Positions 63,229-64,000 of a DNA stretch of 64,000 bases are shown here, in pieces. Positions within the stretch are counted from its first letter, which is position 1. Each line of letters begins with the position of its first letter. A program made the translations under genes and the position numbers. The notes beneath the pieces were generated by a model. It was given only the letters and a program-made list of their open reading frames with translations, ran no database searches and was not told the origin of the DNA. The stretch lies in contig JAKLKQ010000011.1 in the NCBI GenBank assembly GCA_023150555.1, forward strand, positions 62,001-126,000, read 5' to 3'. The DNA is from Planctomycetota bacterium. Lineage in GTDB: Bacteria > Planctomycetota > SZUA-567 > H5-PLA8.

Positions 63229-64000
63229 ATGGCACTTCGCGGTCACCTTCTGGAAAAGGCTGTGCTGCTGGGCGTACCGGCGGTGGCGCTCGCCGCAGTG
63301 CTCGCGGCGTCCTTTGTGCTGACCGCGCAGAAGTCCCGGCCTCGGGGTGTCGTCTTCGAAGGCAAGCTGTCGCCCAGCGAAGCGCCCGCGCCAACATCCT
63401 CGGGCGCGGTGACGCGCGCCGCCGACACGACGCCGCCGAAGATCACGGCCACGACACCGACACCTAACGCGACCGTCGATACCGACTTCACCGACGTCGT
63501 GATCACCTTCAACGAGAACATCGATCCGGCGTCGCTCGACGCGAACACGGTGCAGGTCTACCGCAGCGGCGGCGATGGCCTCTTCGACAACGGCAACGAC
63601 GTCCAGATCGTGCCGGACGCGATCGAGCCGCTCGACGCGACGCACGCGCGCGTGGTGCTGCCGTCGGGCCTGCCGCCCGACACCTACCGCGTGATCCTGC
63701 GCGGCTGGCCGCTTACCGCATCGGGCAGCACCTCGTCGACGAGCAGTTCTTCAAGCAGTTCGACGAGCACAACCTCCGGGCAGGGCACGACGGCTTCAAC
63801 AGCCTCGACCTCATCCAACTCGTCATCCAGTACGAGCAACAGCTCGACGAGTTCCAGTTCTAACTCCACCTCCAATTCGAGCAGCACGTCGACTACGTCG
63901 ACGTCCGGCGCGACCAGCAGCGCGACGACCGCAAGCAGCACGACCAGCGCCTCGAACAGCAGTACGACCACGGCATCATCTAATTCGAGTACCGCGTCGA
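63229..64000 (+). CDS. Secreted surface protein with Ig-like domain and Ser/Thr-rich region (runs off the window)
   Basis: From the ATG at 63229 the frame stays open to the window edge (257 residues). It starts MALRGHLLEKAVLLGVPAVALAAVLAASFVL, an export signal or anchor, then a linker and a bacterial Ig-like (Big_5-type) domain (about 66-162: PPKITATTPTPNATVDTDFTDVVITFNENIDPASLDANTVQVYRSGGDGLFDNGNDVQIVP). From about 165 on it is almost only Ser, Thr, Ala, Asn and Gly. Such Ser/Thr-rich stalks hold surface domains away from the cell and may be glycosylated. The rest of the protein lies beyond the window. Confidence 0.82.
   Translation, partial: MALRGHLLEKAVLLGVPAVALAAVLAASFVLTAQKSRPRGVVFEGKLSPSEAPAPTSSGAVTRAADTTPPKITATTPTPNATVDTDFTDVVITFNENIDPASLDANTVQVYRSGGDGLFDNGNDVQIVPDAIEPLDATHARVVLPSGLPPDTYRVILRGWPLTASGSTSSTSSSSSSSTSTTSGQGTTASTASTSSNSSSSTSNSSTSSSSNSTSNSSSTSTTSTSGATSSATTASSTTSASNSSTTTASSNSSTAS

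Overview
The window comes from a high-GC bacterium that I cannot place to genus. Several traits point to the PVC/Planctomycetota neighbourhood or a related uncultured phylum: many uroporphyrinogen-decarboxylase-like paralogues, ECF sigma factors fused to or paired with extracytoplasmic sensor domains, and a large set of secreted beta-propeller, beta-helix, von Willebrand A and glycoside-hydrolase-type proteins. This placement is inference from gene content. I saw no rRNA, tRNA or CRISPR array.

Layout. Positions 1-398 hold the start of an aldehyde dehydrogenase on the minus strand. Positions 691-8817 form a corrinoid methyl-transfer block: corrinoid protein, DUF1638 protein, non-pyrrolysine MttB-type methyltransferase and four URO-D-family proteins. 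Positions 8969-14209 hold tetrapyrrole and sulfur genes: HemD-like synthase, cysteine synthase-rhodanese fusion, siroheme nitrite/sulfite reductase with a coupled small protein. A REP-like inverted repeat lies at 8823-8972. Positions 14220-19914 are a minus-strand set: ECF sigma factor, zinc-finger membrane protein with a toroid-like domain, secreted vWA protein and another secreted protein.

Positions 20281-28243 contain the most unusual block: an N-acyl-amino-acid-synthase-like (FeeM-type) acyltransferase, a one-piece ECF sigma/membrane/sensor fusion, two ThiF/E1-like adenylating enzymes with a possible 67-residue peptide gene between them, and an ABC exporter (permease, ATPase, HlyD adaptor). 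A compact second version, ECF fusion then E1-like enzyme then FeeM-like acyltransferase, is on the minus strand at 40888-43901. Recurrence of the same three families suggests a real, possibly undescribed pathway that makes and, at the first locus, exports an acylated or adenylation-dependent product under extracytoplasmic control.

Positions 28750-39117 carry a GH123/DUF4091-like protein, a 1332-residue beta-helix surface protein of visibly lower GC, an NHL-propeller protein and an HpcH/HpaI aldolase. Positions 39118-45100 are worn ground: a RAYT transposase remnant, two frameshifted genes and IS ends. Positions 45111-48272 hold another ECF sigma factor, its membrane-anchored PQQ-propeller partner and a secreted helical protein. 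Positions 48663-56590 hold four more URO-D paralogues, a truncated IS3-family element, a Kelch-type protein and a GntR/LacI-type regulator.

Positions 56831-62197 hold a secreted PQQ propeller, a 559-residue GNAT-like protein, and a second strong candidate system: a Tat-signal protein with seven or eight short P-Q-A repeats, followed two bases later by a radical SAM/SPASM enzyme. This has the architecture of a repeat-type RiPP or protein-modification pair. The window ends inside a serine/threonine-rich surface protein (63229 onward).
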